Notes: generated by a model from the letters alone, not told the origin. A stretch of 57,204 nucleotides of DNA from Ligilactobacillus hayakitensis DSM 18933 = JCM 14209 (GCF_000615845.1 NZ_BAML01000009.1:1-57204), one strand, 5' to 3'; positions 17,262-27,484 are shown, counted from the stretch's first letter. Numbers and translations are program-made.

Positions 17262-17316
17262 TCGTGAAGTTTTTCACTAGAATGTAGTTGTAATAGATAA
17301 ACAGGAGGTCAAATCC

Positions 17317-18300
17317 ATGAAAAAAGTATTATTAAGTGAAAAAATTGATGATCAAGGAATTGAACTTTTAAAAAAAGCTGGATTTGAAGTCAAGGTCAGT
17401 GCTGGAACTGATATTGAAACAATGAAAAAAGAAATTTCCGATGCATATGCGGTAATTATGCGTTCATCATTATTACCACGGGAAGTCATTGAAGCTGGTA
17501 AAGAATTAAAGATTATTTCTCGAAACGGAACCGGAATTAATAACGTTGATGTTAAAGCCGCAAGTGATAATGGAGTTTTAGTTGCTAAGGTTAATGGTGC
17601 TAATGCATATGCAGTTGCAGAATATGTTATTACAACAATGTTAACTTTGAGTCGTAATATTATGATGACGGATAAATTATTACGTGAAAAGATTGATACA
17701 ATTCAAGGTAAATCATTACCAGGTTTTTCAACGCAAAATAATTTAAATGGGAGTCAGCTAAAAGATAAGACTCTTGCAATTTTAGGTTTAGGACAAATCG
17801 GAAGAGTATTAGTTAAGTTAGCTCAAGCATTTGGGATGCGTGTTATTGGTTATGATCCATATGTCAAGGACGCTCCAGTTGAAATGTTTGATGATTTAAA
17901 AGAAATTTACATGCAAGCAGATTTTCTTTCTATTAATATGCCCTTAACTCCCCAAACAGAAAATATGATTACCAAAAATGAATTATCATTAATGAAACAA
18001 ACAGCAATTCTGATTAACTCAGCTCGTGGGGGAATTGTAAATGAACAAGATTTAGCAGATGCATTAAATAATGATAAGTTGGCTGGTGCTGCGATTGATT
18101 CATTTAATCCAGAACCACCAGCAGCTGATAATCCACTATTTTCAAGTAAAAATACGATTGTTACAAGTCATATCGCTGGAACAACGCATGAAGCTAATGC
18201 ATCTTTAGGAATTGGTGCCGCTCAAGCAATTATTGATTTTTCAAATGGTAAAATGCCTCAATTCCCAGTAAATCCCGATGTGTTTGAAGAGGGGGAATAG
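17317..18300 (+). CDS. D-2-hydroxyacid dehydrogenase (SerA-like)
   Basis: A 327-aa NAD-dependent dehydrogenase. Substrate-binding SRNGTGINNVDV, the nucleotide-binding GLGQIGRVLVKLAQ, Arg motif INSARGGIVNEQDL, the NPEPP Glu and catalytic His in SHIAGTT are all present. It lacks the C-terminal ACT regulatory domain of biosynthetic SerA, so a catabolic role on a sugar-acid product, such as reduction of a 2-keto acid or semialdehyde, is more likely. AGGAGG precedes the ATG. It sits 3 bases before the transporter. Confidence 0.85.
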   Translation: MKKVLLSEKIDDQGIELLKKAGFEVKVSAGTDIETMKKEISDAYAVIMRSSLLPREVIEAGKELKIISRNGTGINNVDVKAASDNGVLVAKVNGANAYAVAEYVITTMLTLSRNIMMTDKLLREKIDTIQGKSLPGFSTQNNLNGSQLKDKTLAILGLGQIGRVLVKLAQAFGMRVIGYDPYVKDAPVEMFDDLKEIYMQADFLSINMPLTPQTENMITKNELSLMKQTAILINSARGGIVNEQDLADALNNDKLAGAAIDSFNPEPPAADNPLFSSKNTIVTSHIAGTTHEANASLGIGAAQAIIDFSNGKMPQFPVNPDVFEEGE

Positions 18301-18303
18301 ATT

Positions 18304-19701
18304 ATGAAAAATCTTAAATTAATTGCTGGAATAGTTGGTGTAGTTTTAGGAGCACTGGTGGCGTTTGTCGTACCAGTTCCACATGGATTGACGCATGCAG
18401 GGATGATTGTGCTTGGATCAATTATTATGGCAAATATCTTTTGGATTTTCAGTGTCATTCCTAGTTTTATCACTGGGATTTTGATGTTAGCTTCATGGGT
18501 AATCTTTGGAGCCGTTGATTTTCAAACCTCATTCGCAATTTTCTCATCAACAACAATGTGGATTATTATTGGTGGTTTAGCTCTTGGGGCTGCTGCAAGT
18601 AAGACTGGATTAATTAATCGAATTGCCTTAATGGTAATGAAAAAATTACCTGCAAACTTTAAAGGACAATCACTTGCGATTATGTTAGCTGGAACCATTA
18701 TTTCTCCAATGATTCCAAGTGCCCATCCTAAAGCTGCTATGAGTACGCCTATTGCTAAAGGGATTAGTGACGCTTTAGGTTACAAGCCAAAAAGTAAACC
18801 ATCATCTGGATTATTCATGGCTGCGATTTGGGGATTTATTGTAATGGAAGCAAGTTTTTTAAGTGCCACCGCACAAAACTATGCTTTTAAGGGATTAATT
18901 CCAGGTAAGTATCAAAGTGTTCTTTCATGGGGAAATTGGTTTGTTATGATGTTACCATGGACGATCGTTGCTTTAGTTGGTGGATATTTCTTAATCAAAT
19001 TATTATTCCAACCAAAAGAAGATAAAGCAGTTAGCCATGACTTCGTTGAAAAGCAATTGCAAGAATTAGGACCAATGTCACGGGATGAAAAGATTACCGC
19101 AACTGTTATCGCAGTCGCAATCATTTTCTGGATTTTAGGTTCAGCTCTTAAACTTGAAGCTGCAATCGTAGCTTTAGTTGGTTTGTCAGTCTTGGTAATG
19201 CTAAAAGTCTTTACTGCTGATGACTTTAAAAATCGTATTAGTTGGAGTTCAGTAATTTTCATTGGTACAGTTATGGCTTTAGGAAATATTATGAAGACAG
19301 TTGGGTTAACGACATGGCTATACAAAATCTTAGCTCCAGTTATCAGTCCGATTTTAGGTAATATCTGGATTACCGTTATTGTTTTACCAATAATTATCTA
19401 CTTATTGAAGTTTGTGGTGGTATCACTAATTTCAACCGGTACATTAGTAACATTATGTTTATTGCCATTCTTTAACTCGATGACATACAATCCAGCATTA
19501 TTGATCTTAATCATTACGGCTAGTGTAAATATTTGGATGTTATCATACATGGATGCCCCAGTGATTACAGGCCAAGCTGCGGTAGATTCTAGCATGGTAT
19601 CTCGCTCTGGATTAGCTAAATCATCACTAGGATATATGATTATTAATATCATAGGCCTCTTACTTTGTGTTCCGGTTTGGATGATGCTAGGCTTGGTATA
19701 A
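18304..19701 (+). CDS. DASS/SLC13-type anion transporter
   Basis: A 465-aa membrane protein with about 12 hydrophobic segments. A conserved first half has GGLALGAAASKTGLI and SPMIPSAHPKAAMSTPI (a re-entrant Ser/Pro/Asn-like substrate motif), repeated as LISTGTLVTLCLLPF in the second half. This resembles Na+-coupled di/tricarboxylate and sugar-acid carriers. Operon position with the hydroxyacid dehydrogenase and nearby gudD suggests uptake of glucarate, tartrate or a similar acid; the substrate is inferred. Confidence 0.8.
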   Translation: MKNLKLIAGIVGVVLGALVAFVVPVPHGLTHAGMIVLGSIIMANIFWIFSVIPSFITGILMLASWVIFGAVDFQTSFAIFSSTTMWIIIGGLALGAAASKTGLINRIALMVMKKLPANFKGQSLAIMLAGTIISPMIPSAHPKAAMSTPIAKGISDALGYKPKSKPSSGLFMAAIWGFIVMEASFLSATAQNYAFKGLIPGKYQSVLSWGNWFVMMLPWTIVALVGGYFLIKLLFQPKEDKAVSHDFVEKQLQELGPMSRDEKITATVIAVAIIFWILGSALKLEAAIVALVGLSVLVMLKVFTADDFKNRISWSSVIFIGTVMALGNIMKTVGLTTWLYKILAPVISPILGNIWITVIVLPIIIYLLKFVVVSLISTGTLVTLCLLPFFNSMTYNPALLILIITASVNIWMLSYMDAPVITGQAAVDSSMVSRSGLAKSSLGYMIINIIGLLLCVPVWMMLGLV

Positions 19702-19714
19702 AAAGTAAATACTA

Positions 19715-19760
19715 AAAAATGAGAATTTTCAAATTTAACTGAAAGTTCTCATTTTTTTTA
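19715..19760 (+). terminator. Terminator after the transporter gene
   Basis: AAAATGAGAA pairs with TTCTCATTTT, followed by more T. Confidence 0.85.
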
Positions 19761-19904
19761 TACCTAAAATAAAACTAAACATGTCCCCACAACTTATTTG
19801 ATTAAAATAAAACTGAAAAAATTTAGTAAAACAAAACCTTTATTTAATGGGGATTTATCTCGTGTAAACCTATAATTATTTTATTGTAATGAAAATTTTA
19901 TTTA

Positions 19905-19941
19905 TGAAAGCGTTGACAAACTTGTACCGACAAGTTAATAT
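19905..19941 (+). promoter_or_regulatory. cre-controlled, GntR-regulated promoter of the PTS operon
   Basis: TGAAAGCGTTGACA (19905-19918) fits the CcpA cre consensus at every defined position and contains the -35 TTGACA (19913-19918). The 17-bp spacer plus the first -10 base is AACTTGT-ACCG-ACAAGTT (19919-19936), a perfect 7-bp inverted repeat matching the site before the GH1 gene. The -10 is TAATAT (19936-19941). Both CcpA and the GntR repressor encoded at 23061 should block this promoter. Confidence 0.82.
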
Positions 19942-19989
19942 AAGAGTGTAAAGAAAAGCAAAGAAAAATTTTTAAAGGGGGCCATTACT

Positions 19990-20322
19990 ATGGCAGAAAA
20001 AACAATTATGCTCAACTGTGCAGCAGGAATGAGTACTTCAGTATTAGTTAACAAGATGCAACAAGCAGCTGAAAAGGACGGATTAGATTATGAAATCTTT
20101 GCATGTTCAGCTTCAGAAGCAGAAGAAAAGTTAGCTACAAAAGATATCGATGTTGTTTTATTAGGACCTCAAGTTTCATACATGAGAGCTGACTTTGAAA
20201 CAAAATTAGCTGGTAAAGCTAAAGATGGATCAGATATTCCATTTGATGTTATCGACATGCGCTCATACGGTATGATGGATGGAGAAGCTGTTTTACAACA
20301 AGCACGTTCATTAATGAAGTAG
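19990..20322 (+). CDS. celA: PTS lactose/cellobiose-family EIIB
   Basis: A 110-aa phosphocarrier. The phosphorylated Cys lies in MLNCAAGMSTS (residue 10), the P-loop typical of the cellobiose/chitobiose EIIB group, with LLGPQVSYM downstream. It passes phosphate from IIA to the sugar bound by IIC. AAGGGGG precedes the ATG, and the cre/GntR promoter lies 48 bases upstream. Confidence 0.92.
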   Translation: MAEKTIMLNCAAGMSTSVLVNKMQQAAEKDGLDYEIFACSASEAEEKLATKDIDVVLLGPQVSYMRADFETKLAGKAKDGSDIPFDVIDMRSYGMMDGEAVLQQARSLMK

Positions 20323-20361
20323 GTAAAATAAAAATTTCTTTAAAGTAGGGAAGTGTTGGAA

Positions 20362-20726
20362 ATGACAGAAGAAAAGTTAAGTCCAGAAGAAGAACAAAAA
20401 CAACTTGAAGTAACTATGGGTTTGATTATTAATGGGGGAAACGCTAAGAGTTTTGCTTTTGAAGCAATTCGTGAAGCTAAAAAAGGTCACATTGATGTTG
20501 CCCATGAAAAATTAAAGGCAGCTGACAAGGCATTAGTTGAAGCTCACAACGCTCAAACTGATATGCTTACAAAAGAAGCTCAAGCGATCATGCCAAAGTT
20601 ACTTTATTGATGGTTCACTCACAAGACCACATCATGAATGCAATTACATTCCGTGATTTGGCGGGTGAAATGGTTGATCTATATGAAAAGTTATATAAAT
20701 CAGGTACTTTAAAAGAAGAAGATTAA
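20362..20726 (+). pseudogene. celC: PTS lactose/cellobiose-family EIIA, frameshifted
   Basis: The first 82 codons encode a normal EIIA start (TMGLIINGGNAKSFAFEAIR) but stop at 20610 after PKLLY. The remainder is intact in another frame: LLMVHSQDHIMNAITFRDLA to KEED* at 20726, including the phosphorylated His of the VHSQDH motif. Restoring one T (CTTTTATTG for CTTTATTG near 20604) rejoins both parts into a normal-length protein of about 121 aa. As written the protein lacks its active-site His and the PTS would be inactive, unless another IIA substitutes or the lost base is a sequence error. ATG 20362 is preferred; GTG 20353 lies inside the ribosome site. Confidence 0.85.
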
Positions 20727-20752
20727 AATCAGTCAAACGTAAAACTTCCCAG

Positions 20753-20815
20753 AATTAACATCCTTGCGCAAGTACTAAGTATGTTAATTTCCGGAAAGGA
20801 ATGAAAGCGTTTAAT
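20753..20815 (+). promoter_or_regulatory. Intercistronic stem-loop with cre-like sequence
   Basis: AATTAACAT (20753-20761) pairs with ATGTTAATT (20781-20789); no T run follows, so it is more likely an mRNA stabiliser or processing site than a terminator. TGAAAGCGTTTAAT at 20802-20815 matches cre except for the last two bases. Confidence 0.4.
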
Positions 20816-20841
20816 TATGGCGGGGAAAGAGGAAGATAGTG

Positions 20842-21327
20842 ATGAAAAATAATGAAGCAATTAAAAAGGAAGAAACATTGAAGTATATGAACTTCAACCG
20901 ATACTTGATTGTGCGATATTTTATCGCCGGATATATATTTATGAATTTCTTCTGGGGAATTGTTAATTTTTCTTATAGTGGGCTGTTAGCACTTCTTCCT
21001 TTCGTCTTAATGATTTGGGGAATTGTAGCTTCGGTTGAATTAAGTTCGAAGTTGTCGCATAAAGAAAATAACCGTGTACCAATCACGCTTTTATACTTTT
21101 ATTTACAAGCGCTTACAAACGTTGTTTTAGCAATTATTTCATTTACAGGAATTGGTAAACTTGCATTTCCATTCATTTATGCGAACAACGCCAAATCAAT
21201 TATTTTAGCAATTCTCTTGTTAGGTTTGATCTTAGCATTAAAGAGTATCAGTAATCTTTATCGGATTCAAGAAAATTCTGACAGATACTATTCAGTAATT
21301 CAAAAATTTAAGGAAACATCAAAATAA
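20842..21327 (+). CDS. Small membrane protein within the PTS operon
   Basis: A 161-aa protein with about four hydrophobic segments (YLIVRYFIAGYIFMNFFWGI, LLALLPFVLMIWGIVAS, a middle pair and AKSIILAILLLGLILAL). I know no function; similar proteins accompany cellobiose-type PTS genes in lactobacilli, so an accessory role in transport is an inference from position. AGAGGAAG precedes GTG/ATG; ATG 20842 chosen. Confidence 0.7.
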   Translation: MKNNEAIKKEETLKYMNFNRYLIVRYFIAGYIFMNFFWGIVNFSYSGLLALLPFVLMIWGIVASVELSSKLSHKENNRVPITLLYFYLQALTNVVLAIISFTGIGKLAFPFIYANNAKSIILAILLLGLILALKSISNLYRIQENSDRYYSVIQKFKETSK

Positions 21328-21343
21328 TAGGGGAGGGTTTAAT

Positions 21344-22720
21344 ATGAACCAAGGTAAGTTTCAAGAATTTATCAACAAACATTTAGTTGGACCAATGGGT
21401 AAATTTGCGAACGCTCGTTTCGTTCGTGCCGTTATGGGTGCTGGATATACAGTTATCTCATTTACAATCGTTAGTTCAATGTTCTTAATTTTATCAAATT
21501 TAGATTTAATCATTACAGCTAAAGCATTTGTATCATTTTACGACGCAACATTAGGTCGTTTCCGTGATATGTATCAAGCAATTTATAATGCCGTAATGGG
21601 ATTCATTGCAATTTATTTTGCTGGATCATTTGGATATGAATACACTAAGATTTATCAAAAAGAAGAAAAACTAGATTTAAGCCCGCTTAACGGGATGTTC
21701 TTAGGACTCTTTGGTTTCTTCTTAACAGTTGCTCAATTCGCATGGCAAGATGGTAAAGTTGCATTCTTAACAAATGTTTCAAAGAAAGCTGTTGAAGGCG
21801 GTACAGGAGTTATCGCAGGTTACGGTGCAAGTTCATCAGGTTTTGCTCGCTTAGGTGCAACAGGGATCTTTACAGGTCTTATCATCTCATGGATTGCCGT
21901 TCAATCATACCGTATGATTGTTAAAAAAGGCTGGGGTATCAAGATGCCCGACTCAGTGCCAAAGGGTGTTGCTGATTCATTCACTGCTTTAATCCCAGGA
22001 TTTGCGGTTGCCTTGATTACTGCAATTATTGATGGTGCTTTAGTAGCCATGGGAACAGATATCTTCAACGTATTATACATCCCATTCTCATTCGTAGGTA
22101 AATTGGTTGATTCATGGTACGGGGTATTGGTTATCTTCTTCCTTATCGGTGCATTATGGTTCGTTGGTATTCACGGGGCAACAATCATCACAAGTTTCAC
22201 AAACGCCTTTGTTTTAGCAAACTTAGCTTCAAATAATAATGGTGGTTTCCACGTCTTGGCCGGTGAATTCTTCAATGCCTTTGTATCAACTGGTGGTTCA
22301 GGTGCTACATTGGTTATGATTTTATACTTAGCATTCCGCGCTAGATCAGTTCAATTACGTGAATTAGGTAAATTAGCCTTTGTTCCAGCATTATTCAACA
22401 TTAACGAACCAATCTTGTTTGGTTTACCAATTGTTTACAACATTGATGTTCTTGTACCATTCTTATTAGCTCCTATGGCTTCAGCAATGGTAGCTTACTT
22501 CAGTATCGCAACTCACTTGGTACCTAAGATTACAGTTCAACAACCATGGCCAACACCTGTTGGTTTAGGTGGTTTCATCGCAACACAAAGTTGGAAAGGT
22601 TTCGTATTAGCCATTGTAACAACAATCGTTGCTGGTTTAGTATGGTACCCATTCATCAAAGCTTACGACAACAAACTTTACAAGCGTGAACAAGAAGCTG
22701 CTTCTGCAAAAGAAGCATAA
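21344..22720 (+). CDS. celB: PTS lactose/cellobiose-family EIIC permease
   Basis: A 458-aa sugar channel with about ten membrane segments. The family hallmarks WFVGIHGATIITSFTN and the substrate-site NINEPILFGLPIVYNI are clear. It starts NQGKFQEFINKHLVGPMGKFA, as CelB proteins do. GGGAGGG precedes the ATG. It transports a beta-glucoside or cellobiose, which the 23931 enzyme then hydrolyses as the 6-phosphate. Confidence 0.93.
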   Translation: MNQGKFQEFINKHLVGPMGKFANARFVRAVMGAGYTVISFTIVSSMFLILSNLDLIITAKAFVSFYDATLGRFRDMYQAIYNAVMGFIAIYFAGSFGYEYTKIYQKEEKLDLSPLNGMFLGLFGFFLTVAQFAWQDGKVAFLTNVSKKAVEGGTGVIAGYGASSSGFARLGATGIFTGLIISWIAVQSYRMIVKKGWGIKMPDSVPKGVADSFTALIPGFAVALITAIIDGALVAMGTDIFNVLYIPFSFVGKLVDSWYGVLVIFFLIGALWFVGIHGATIITSFTNAFVLANLASNNNGGFHVLAGEFFNAFVSTGGSGATLVMILYLAFRARSVQLRELGKLAFVPALFNINEPILFGLPIVYNIDVLVPFLLAPMASAMVAYFSIATHLVPKITVQQPWPTPVGLGGFIATQSWKGFVLAIVTTIVAGLVWYPFIKAYDNKLYKREQEAASAKEA

Positions 22721-22772
22721 TAAAAAATGTTTCCTAATTAAAATAGACTTACTGAAATAAATTAGTCGAATG

Positions 22773-22802
22773 ACTCGTCCAGTTTTCTGGGCGAGTTTTT
22801 TT
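22773..22802 (+). terminator. Terminator of the PTS operon
   Basis: ACTCGTCCAG pairs with CTGGGCGAGT around TTTT, followed by a T run. Confidence 0.9.
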
Positions 22803-22823
22803 ATGAAGAAATATTTGAAGTAA

Positions 22824-22853
22824 TAAAAAAAATCGCCAAAATAAATTGGCGAT
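22824..22853 (-). terminator. Second minus-strand terminator downstream of the GntR gene
   Basis: On the minus strand ATCGCCAA pairs with TTGGCGAT and runs into eight T. Between this and the first terminator at 23021, the minus strand could encode a Ser/Asn-rich tail (SSVASQATSSVNSDASMSS), perhaps the end of a lost secreted or membrane protein; no start codon with a ribosome site supports a gene. Confidence 0.7.
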
Positions 22854-23020
22854 TAGAAACTACATTATAGAGTAGAATTATTTGAGTCTTGTGAGCTCAT
22901 TGATGCATCACTGTTTACGCTACTTGTTGCTTGGGATGCAACAGATGATTGTGTGTTTTTTGAATTGGTTGAGTGTTTTGAGAATTTTGTTGACCTTCGA
23001 ATAAATAAAAATAAAGAGAT

Positions 23021-23052
23021 AAAAAAATCCGCAAGAACAAATATTCTTGCGG
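23021..23052 (-). terminator. Terminator immediately after the GntR gene
   Basis: Minus strand CCGCAAGAA pairs with TTCTTGCGG, followed by ATTTTTTT, nine bases after the gntR stop. Confidence 0.85.
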
Positions 23053-23060
23053 CCAACAAA

Positions 23061-23774
23061 TCATTTCAACGTATTAGCAAGGTGATAGTAATACTCACGA
23101 TCGGGTGAATAATAAGAATGCGAATAGTTGAAAACTTTATTTTTTTTGGTGAAATTAATTTCTTTAACTAAAAGATAAGGCGAACCAACCGCTTGTCCGG
23201 TTTTTTCGGCGAACTCTTCATCAGCTAAACCGACAGACAAGAAGTCATCACTATGCAAGACCTCAATGTCATATTGTTTTTTGATAAACCTAAAAATCGA
23301 ATTTTGCGCGATTGTTTCATCTAAATAAGGGATGAGTTCCTTTAAAAAGACAGCTTTTTCAAAACTTAAAAAAGCATTGTCCTCCACAATATATCTGAGG
23401 CGATGAACTTCATATACGGGACTCTTTTTTTGACAACCAAAAATTTGATCTTCTTTTGGCGTAGTTAACCGACTGGTAAAGTTAATAACTTTAGATTTAA
23501 TCTGTTTATCTGGTTGGTTAGTATTTAATGAATTTTTATTCGTTAACATGGTAATGTTACGCCCAGTTTCAAAGAGGTCTTGATTTACAAAATACCCACT
23601 TCCTTGATGGCGGCGGATAATCCCGTGATTCGCTAGCAAGCTGATGGCGCTGCGAATTGTATTACGTCCAGAAGAAAATTCTTCCATTAACTGCGCTTCG
23701 CTTGGAAGTTGTTCTTCATATACACGATCGGTAATTCGTTGGTTAATTTCATTAGCAATATCAAGATATTTCAT
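23061..23774 (-). CDS. GntR/HutC family repressor of the beta-glucoside regulon
   Basis: A 237-aa protein. The N-terminal winged helix is recognisable by EEQLPSEAQLMEEFSSGRNT and GIIRRHQGSGYFV; the C-terminal UTRA effector domain by SPVYEVHRLRY and YSHSYYSPDREYYYH. ATG 23774 follows GAAGGTGA; an upstream in-frame ATG at 23807 is less likely. It is divergent from the GH1 gene. Inverted repeats in the spacer of both regulon promoters (19919 and 23843) are the probable operators; the effector is likely a phosphorylated beta-glucoside. Confidence 0.88.
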   Translation of the reverse strand: MKYLDIANEINQRITDRVYEEQLPSEAQLMEEFSSGRNTIRSAISLLANHGIIRRHQGSGYFVNQDLFETGRNITMLTNKNSLNTNQPDKQIKSKVINFTSRLTTPKEDQIFGCQKKSPVYEVHRLRYIVEDNAFLSFEKAVFLKELIPYLDETIAQNSIFRFIKKQYDIEVLHSDDFLSVGLADEEFAEKTGQAVGSPYLLVKEINFTKKNKVFNYSHSYYSPDREYYYHLANTLK

Positions 23775-23836
23775 AAGTTTCACCTTCTTTTTTAAACTTT
23801 TTTTCATTATACCATAAAAAATATATATGTTGGTAC

Positions 23837-23890
23837 TTGAATAACTTGTTGGTACATGTTATATTATGAATGTAAAAGAAAACGTTTACA
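23837..23890 (+). promoter_or_regulatory. GntR-regulated promoter and cre-like site of the GH1 gene
   Basis: -35 TTGAAT (23837-23842), 17-bp spacer, -10 TATATT (23860-23865). The spacer is AACTTGT-TGGT-ACATGTT (23843-23860), nearly identical in arms and spacing to the operator at 19919. AGAAAACGTTTACA (23877-23890) matches cre except for the first base and lies downstream as a roadblock. Confidence 0.78.
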
Positions 23891-23915
23891 AAAAACGTAA
23901 TAAAGTTAACCGTAG

Positions 23916-25370
<1,455 letters not shown>

Positions 25371-25388
25371 AAAACAGTAGCCATATTC

Positions 25389-25426
25389 AAAAAGAACCAG
25401 TACATGGTAGTGTGCTGGTTCTTTTT
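25389..25426 (+). terminator. Terminator after bglA
   Basis: AAAGAACCAGTAC pairs with GTGTGCTGGTTCTTT, then T. Confidence 0.88.
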
Positions 25427-25449
25427 AAAATCAAAGGGGGAGATTTTTT

Positions 25450-26262
25450 ATGATTAAAATGATAGCAACCGATATTGATGGAACTTTAGTTAACTCCAAA
25501 GCAGAGTTGACGCAAGAAACAATAAAAACGTTGGTACAAGCCCACAAACAAGGGGTAAAAATTATCTTATGTACCGGTAGACCTTTAAGTGGGATTGTGC
25601 CACTACTTGAAAAATTAGGTTTGCATAATGATGAAAGTATTGCGATTACGCAGAATGGAGCTCAAGCTGTCAGAGCGAAATCAGCGCAACCATTATTCCG
25701 AAATCTCCTTTCATATGAAGATTTTAAGGAAATTACTAACTTTTCTAAAAATCTTGACGTTGATATGTGTATGATGACAACCGATTCTAAGATGTACGTC
25801 TTTCAACGTAACGTCAATTCCAATATGATTTATGATGCTTATACCGCGCACATGGATTTACGCGTGCGGGAATTAAACGAAATCACGGAAGCTGAAAATA
25901 TCGCTAAGGTAACCTGGACTGATACTAAAGAACGAATTGATGCTGTTCAAGATAAGATCCCAGCAGAATTCTTCGATAAGTACGACTGTGTTCGGACAGA
26001 TCCAATCTTCTTTGATTTCATGAATAAAAAAGCAACTAAAGGAGCAGCGGTCTTACAACTAGCTCAAAGTTTTGGCTTGAAACCAGAAGAAGTTATGGTA
26101 GCTGGCGATCAACAAAATGATTTATCAATGATTACAAGTCCATGTTTTTCAGTTGCTATGGGCAATGGGGCAGAAAATATTAAAGCCGCAGCCGATTATG
26201 TTACCGCAACTAACGACGAAGACGGTTTAGCTAAAGCCGTTCAAAAATTTGTTTTAAAATAA
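25450..26262 (+). CDS. Cof-type HAD sugar phosphatase (YidA-like)
   Basis: A 270-aa HAD phosphatase of the Cof (IIB cap) group: motif I ATDIDGTLVNS, motif II CTGRPLSGI, motif III Lys in KKATKGAAV, motif IV VMVAGDQQNDLSM. Members dephosphorylate sugar phosphates and similar metabolites; position behind bglA suggests relief of sugar-phosphate load but this is inference. GGGGGAG precedes the ATG. Confidence 0.87.
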   Translation: MIKMIATDIDGTLVNSKAELTQETIKTLVQAHKQGVKIILCTGRPLSGIVPLLEKLGLHNDESIAITQNGAQAVRAKSAQPLFRNLLSYEDFKEITNFSKNLDVDMCMMTTDSKMYVFQRNVNSNMIYDAYTAHMDLRVRELNEITEAENIAKVTWTDTKERIDAVQDKIPAEFFDKYDCVRTDPIFFDFMNKKATKGAAVLQLAQSFGLKPEEVMVAGDQQNDLSMITSPCFSVAMGNGAENIKAAADYVTATNDEDGLAKAVQKFVLK

Positions 26263-26308
26263 AAAAATCGAGGAATAATCCCTTTACGAGAGATTCCTCG
26301 ATTTTTTG
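26263..26308. terminator. Bidirectional terminator between the HAD gene and msrB
   Basis: AAAAATCGAGGAAT pairs with ATTCCTCGATTTTTT; T runs on both strands. Confidence 0.88.
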
Positions 26309-26309
26309 T

Positions 26310-26741
26310 TTACTTCTTGAATAGCTCTTTATATTCAGATAAACCAGCTTCATCAAGTTCATTGTATGGCACAAACTTCAAAGCTGCTGAATTAATGCAA
26401 TATCTTAAGCCACCACGATCAAGGGGACCATCAGTAAAAACATGACCTAAATGAGAGTCAGCGCCTTTACTTCTAACTTCAACGCGTTCCATCCCAAATG
26501 ATTGGTCACGCTTTTCTTGTAATTTAGTGATTGGCTTTGTAAATGCCGGCCAACCGCAGCCGGCGTCATATTTATCGAGGGATGAAAACAAAGGTTCACC
26601 ACTGACAACATCAAGGTAAATACCTTCTTTGTAAAAATCATCGTATTTACCTGTAAATGGTGCTTCGGTTGCATTTTCTTGGGTTACAGCATATTGTTCT
26701 GGTGTCAAGCGTTGACGTAATTGTTCTTTTGATTCTTCCAT
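26310..26741 (-). CDS. msrB: Peptide methionine (R)-S-oxide reductase
   Basis: A 143-aa MsrB domain: [20 protein letters not shown], substrate motif [17 protein letters not shown] and catalytic [12 protein letters not shown]. The structural-zinc CxxC pairs are absent, as in many Gram-positive MsrB. ATG 26741 is placed behind AGGTG. It follows msrA by about 20 bases, so both repair the two methionine sulfoxide epimers from one transcript. Confidence 0.93.
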   Translation of the reverse strand: MEESKEQLRQRLTPEQYAVTQENATEAPFTGKYDDFYKEGIYLDVVSGEPLFSSLDKYDAGCGWPAFTKPITKLQEKRDQSFGMERVEVRSKGADSHLGHVFTDGPLDRGGLRYCINSAALKFVPYNELDEAGLSEYKELFKK

Positions 26742-26763
26742 ATTGTTCACCTGTTTTCTTAGT

Positions 26764-27252
26764 TTATAGTGGTTTTTGCGCTAAAGATAAGTCGATATGG
26801 CAATAGCCGTTAGGGTTCTTTTTGAGGTAGTCTTGGTGGTATGCTTCTGCAGTTACATAATTGTTAACTGGAGCTAATTCAACCGCAACTTTTCTATCGC
26901 CAGCTTCTTGTTGGATTTCATCTAACATAGCTTGAGCAACTGGTGCATCTTTTTCATCCACATAATAGATTCCGGTACGATATTGTCGGCCGATATCATT
27001 TCCTTGACGGTTAACAGAAAATGGATCAATGATGCGGAAATAGTGTTTTAAAAGATCAGTTAAGCTAATCTTTTCTGGATTATATTTAATATGCACTGTT
27101 TCAGTATGGTCAGTTAATTTAACCATTTCGTAAGTTGTAAGGCCAAACTTACCATTAGCATAACCAACAGATGTTTCTAAAACACCATCAAGTTGTTCGA
27201 AATAGCCATCGACACCCCAAAAACAGCCGCCTGCAAGATAAATTTCTTTCAT
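26764..27252 (-). CDS. msrA: Peptide methionine (S)-S-oxide reductase
   Basis: A 162-aa MsrA with the catalytic [17 protein letters not shown] near the N-terminus, [18 protein letters not shown], and the [20 protein letters not shown] core. GGAGG precedes the ATG. First gene of the msrA-msrB operon. Confidence 0.94.
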   Translation of the reverse strand: MKEIYLAGGCFWGVDGYFEQLDGVLETSVGYANGKFGLTTYEMVKLTDHTETVHIKYNPEKISLTDLLKHYFRIIDPFSVNRQGNDIGRQYRTGIYYVDEKDAPVAQAMLDEIQQEAGDRKVAVELAPVNNYVTAEAYHQDYLKKNPNGYCHIDLSLAQKPL

Positions 27253-27401
27253 CGTAATTCCTCCAGTTAATAATTATATTTTAAGGTATTCTACCTCATA
27301 TTTATAACCAAAAACAAGAAATATGCTTACAAAAGAGACCTAATCTTTAGTATAAACGGGGCGTAAACCCCCTTACTTTAGTGAGGGGATATAAGCCCTT
27401 T

Positions 27402-27425
27402 AATGACCCGAAAGGGTCATTTTTT
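27402..27425 (+). terminator. Terminator inside the left end of the TnpB element
   Basis: ATGACCC/GGGTCAT with a GAAA-like loop and TTTTTT; it shields the element from outside transcription. A TATAAT follows at 27450-27455 and GGAGGTGA before tnpB. Confidence 0.75.
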
Positions 27426-27484
27426 CTTCACTTTATTTATCCGATTTGATATAATTATACCATGGATAAAGGAGGTGAAAGATA

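Noticed and set aside
18912-19325. Long minus-strand frame inside the transporter gene
   Set aside because: Mirror of a strongly supported membrane transporter; no start site or domain.
20595-20620. Programmed -1 frameshift in the IIA gene
   Set aside because: No X XXY YYZ heptamer or following stem is placed correctly; a lost T in a T run is simpler.
22865-23059. A 64-aa Ser-rich minus-strand protein
   Set aside because: It starts at TTG without a ribosome site and its first codons are the gntR terminator stem; noted only as a possible remnant.
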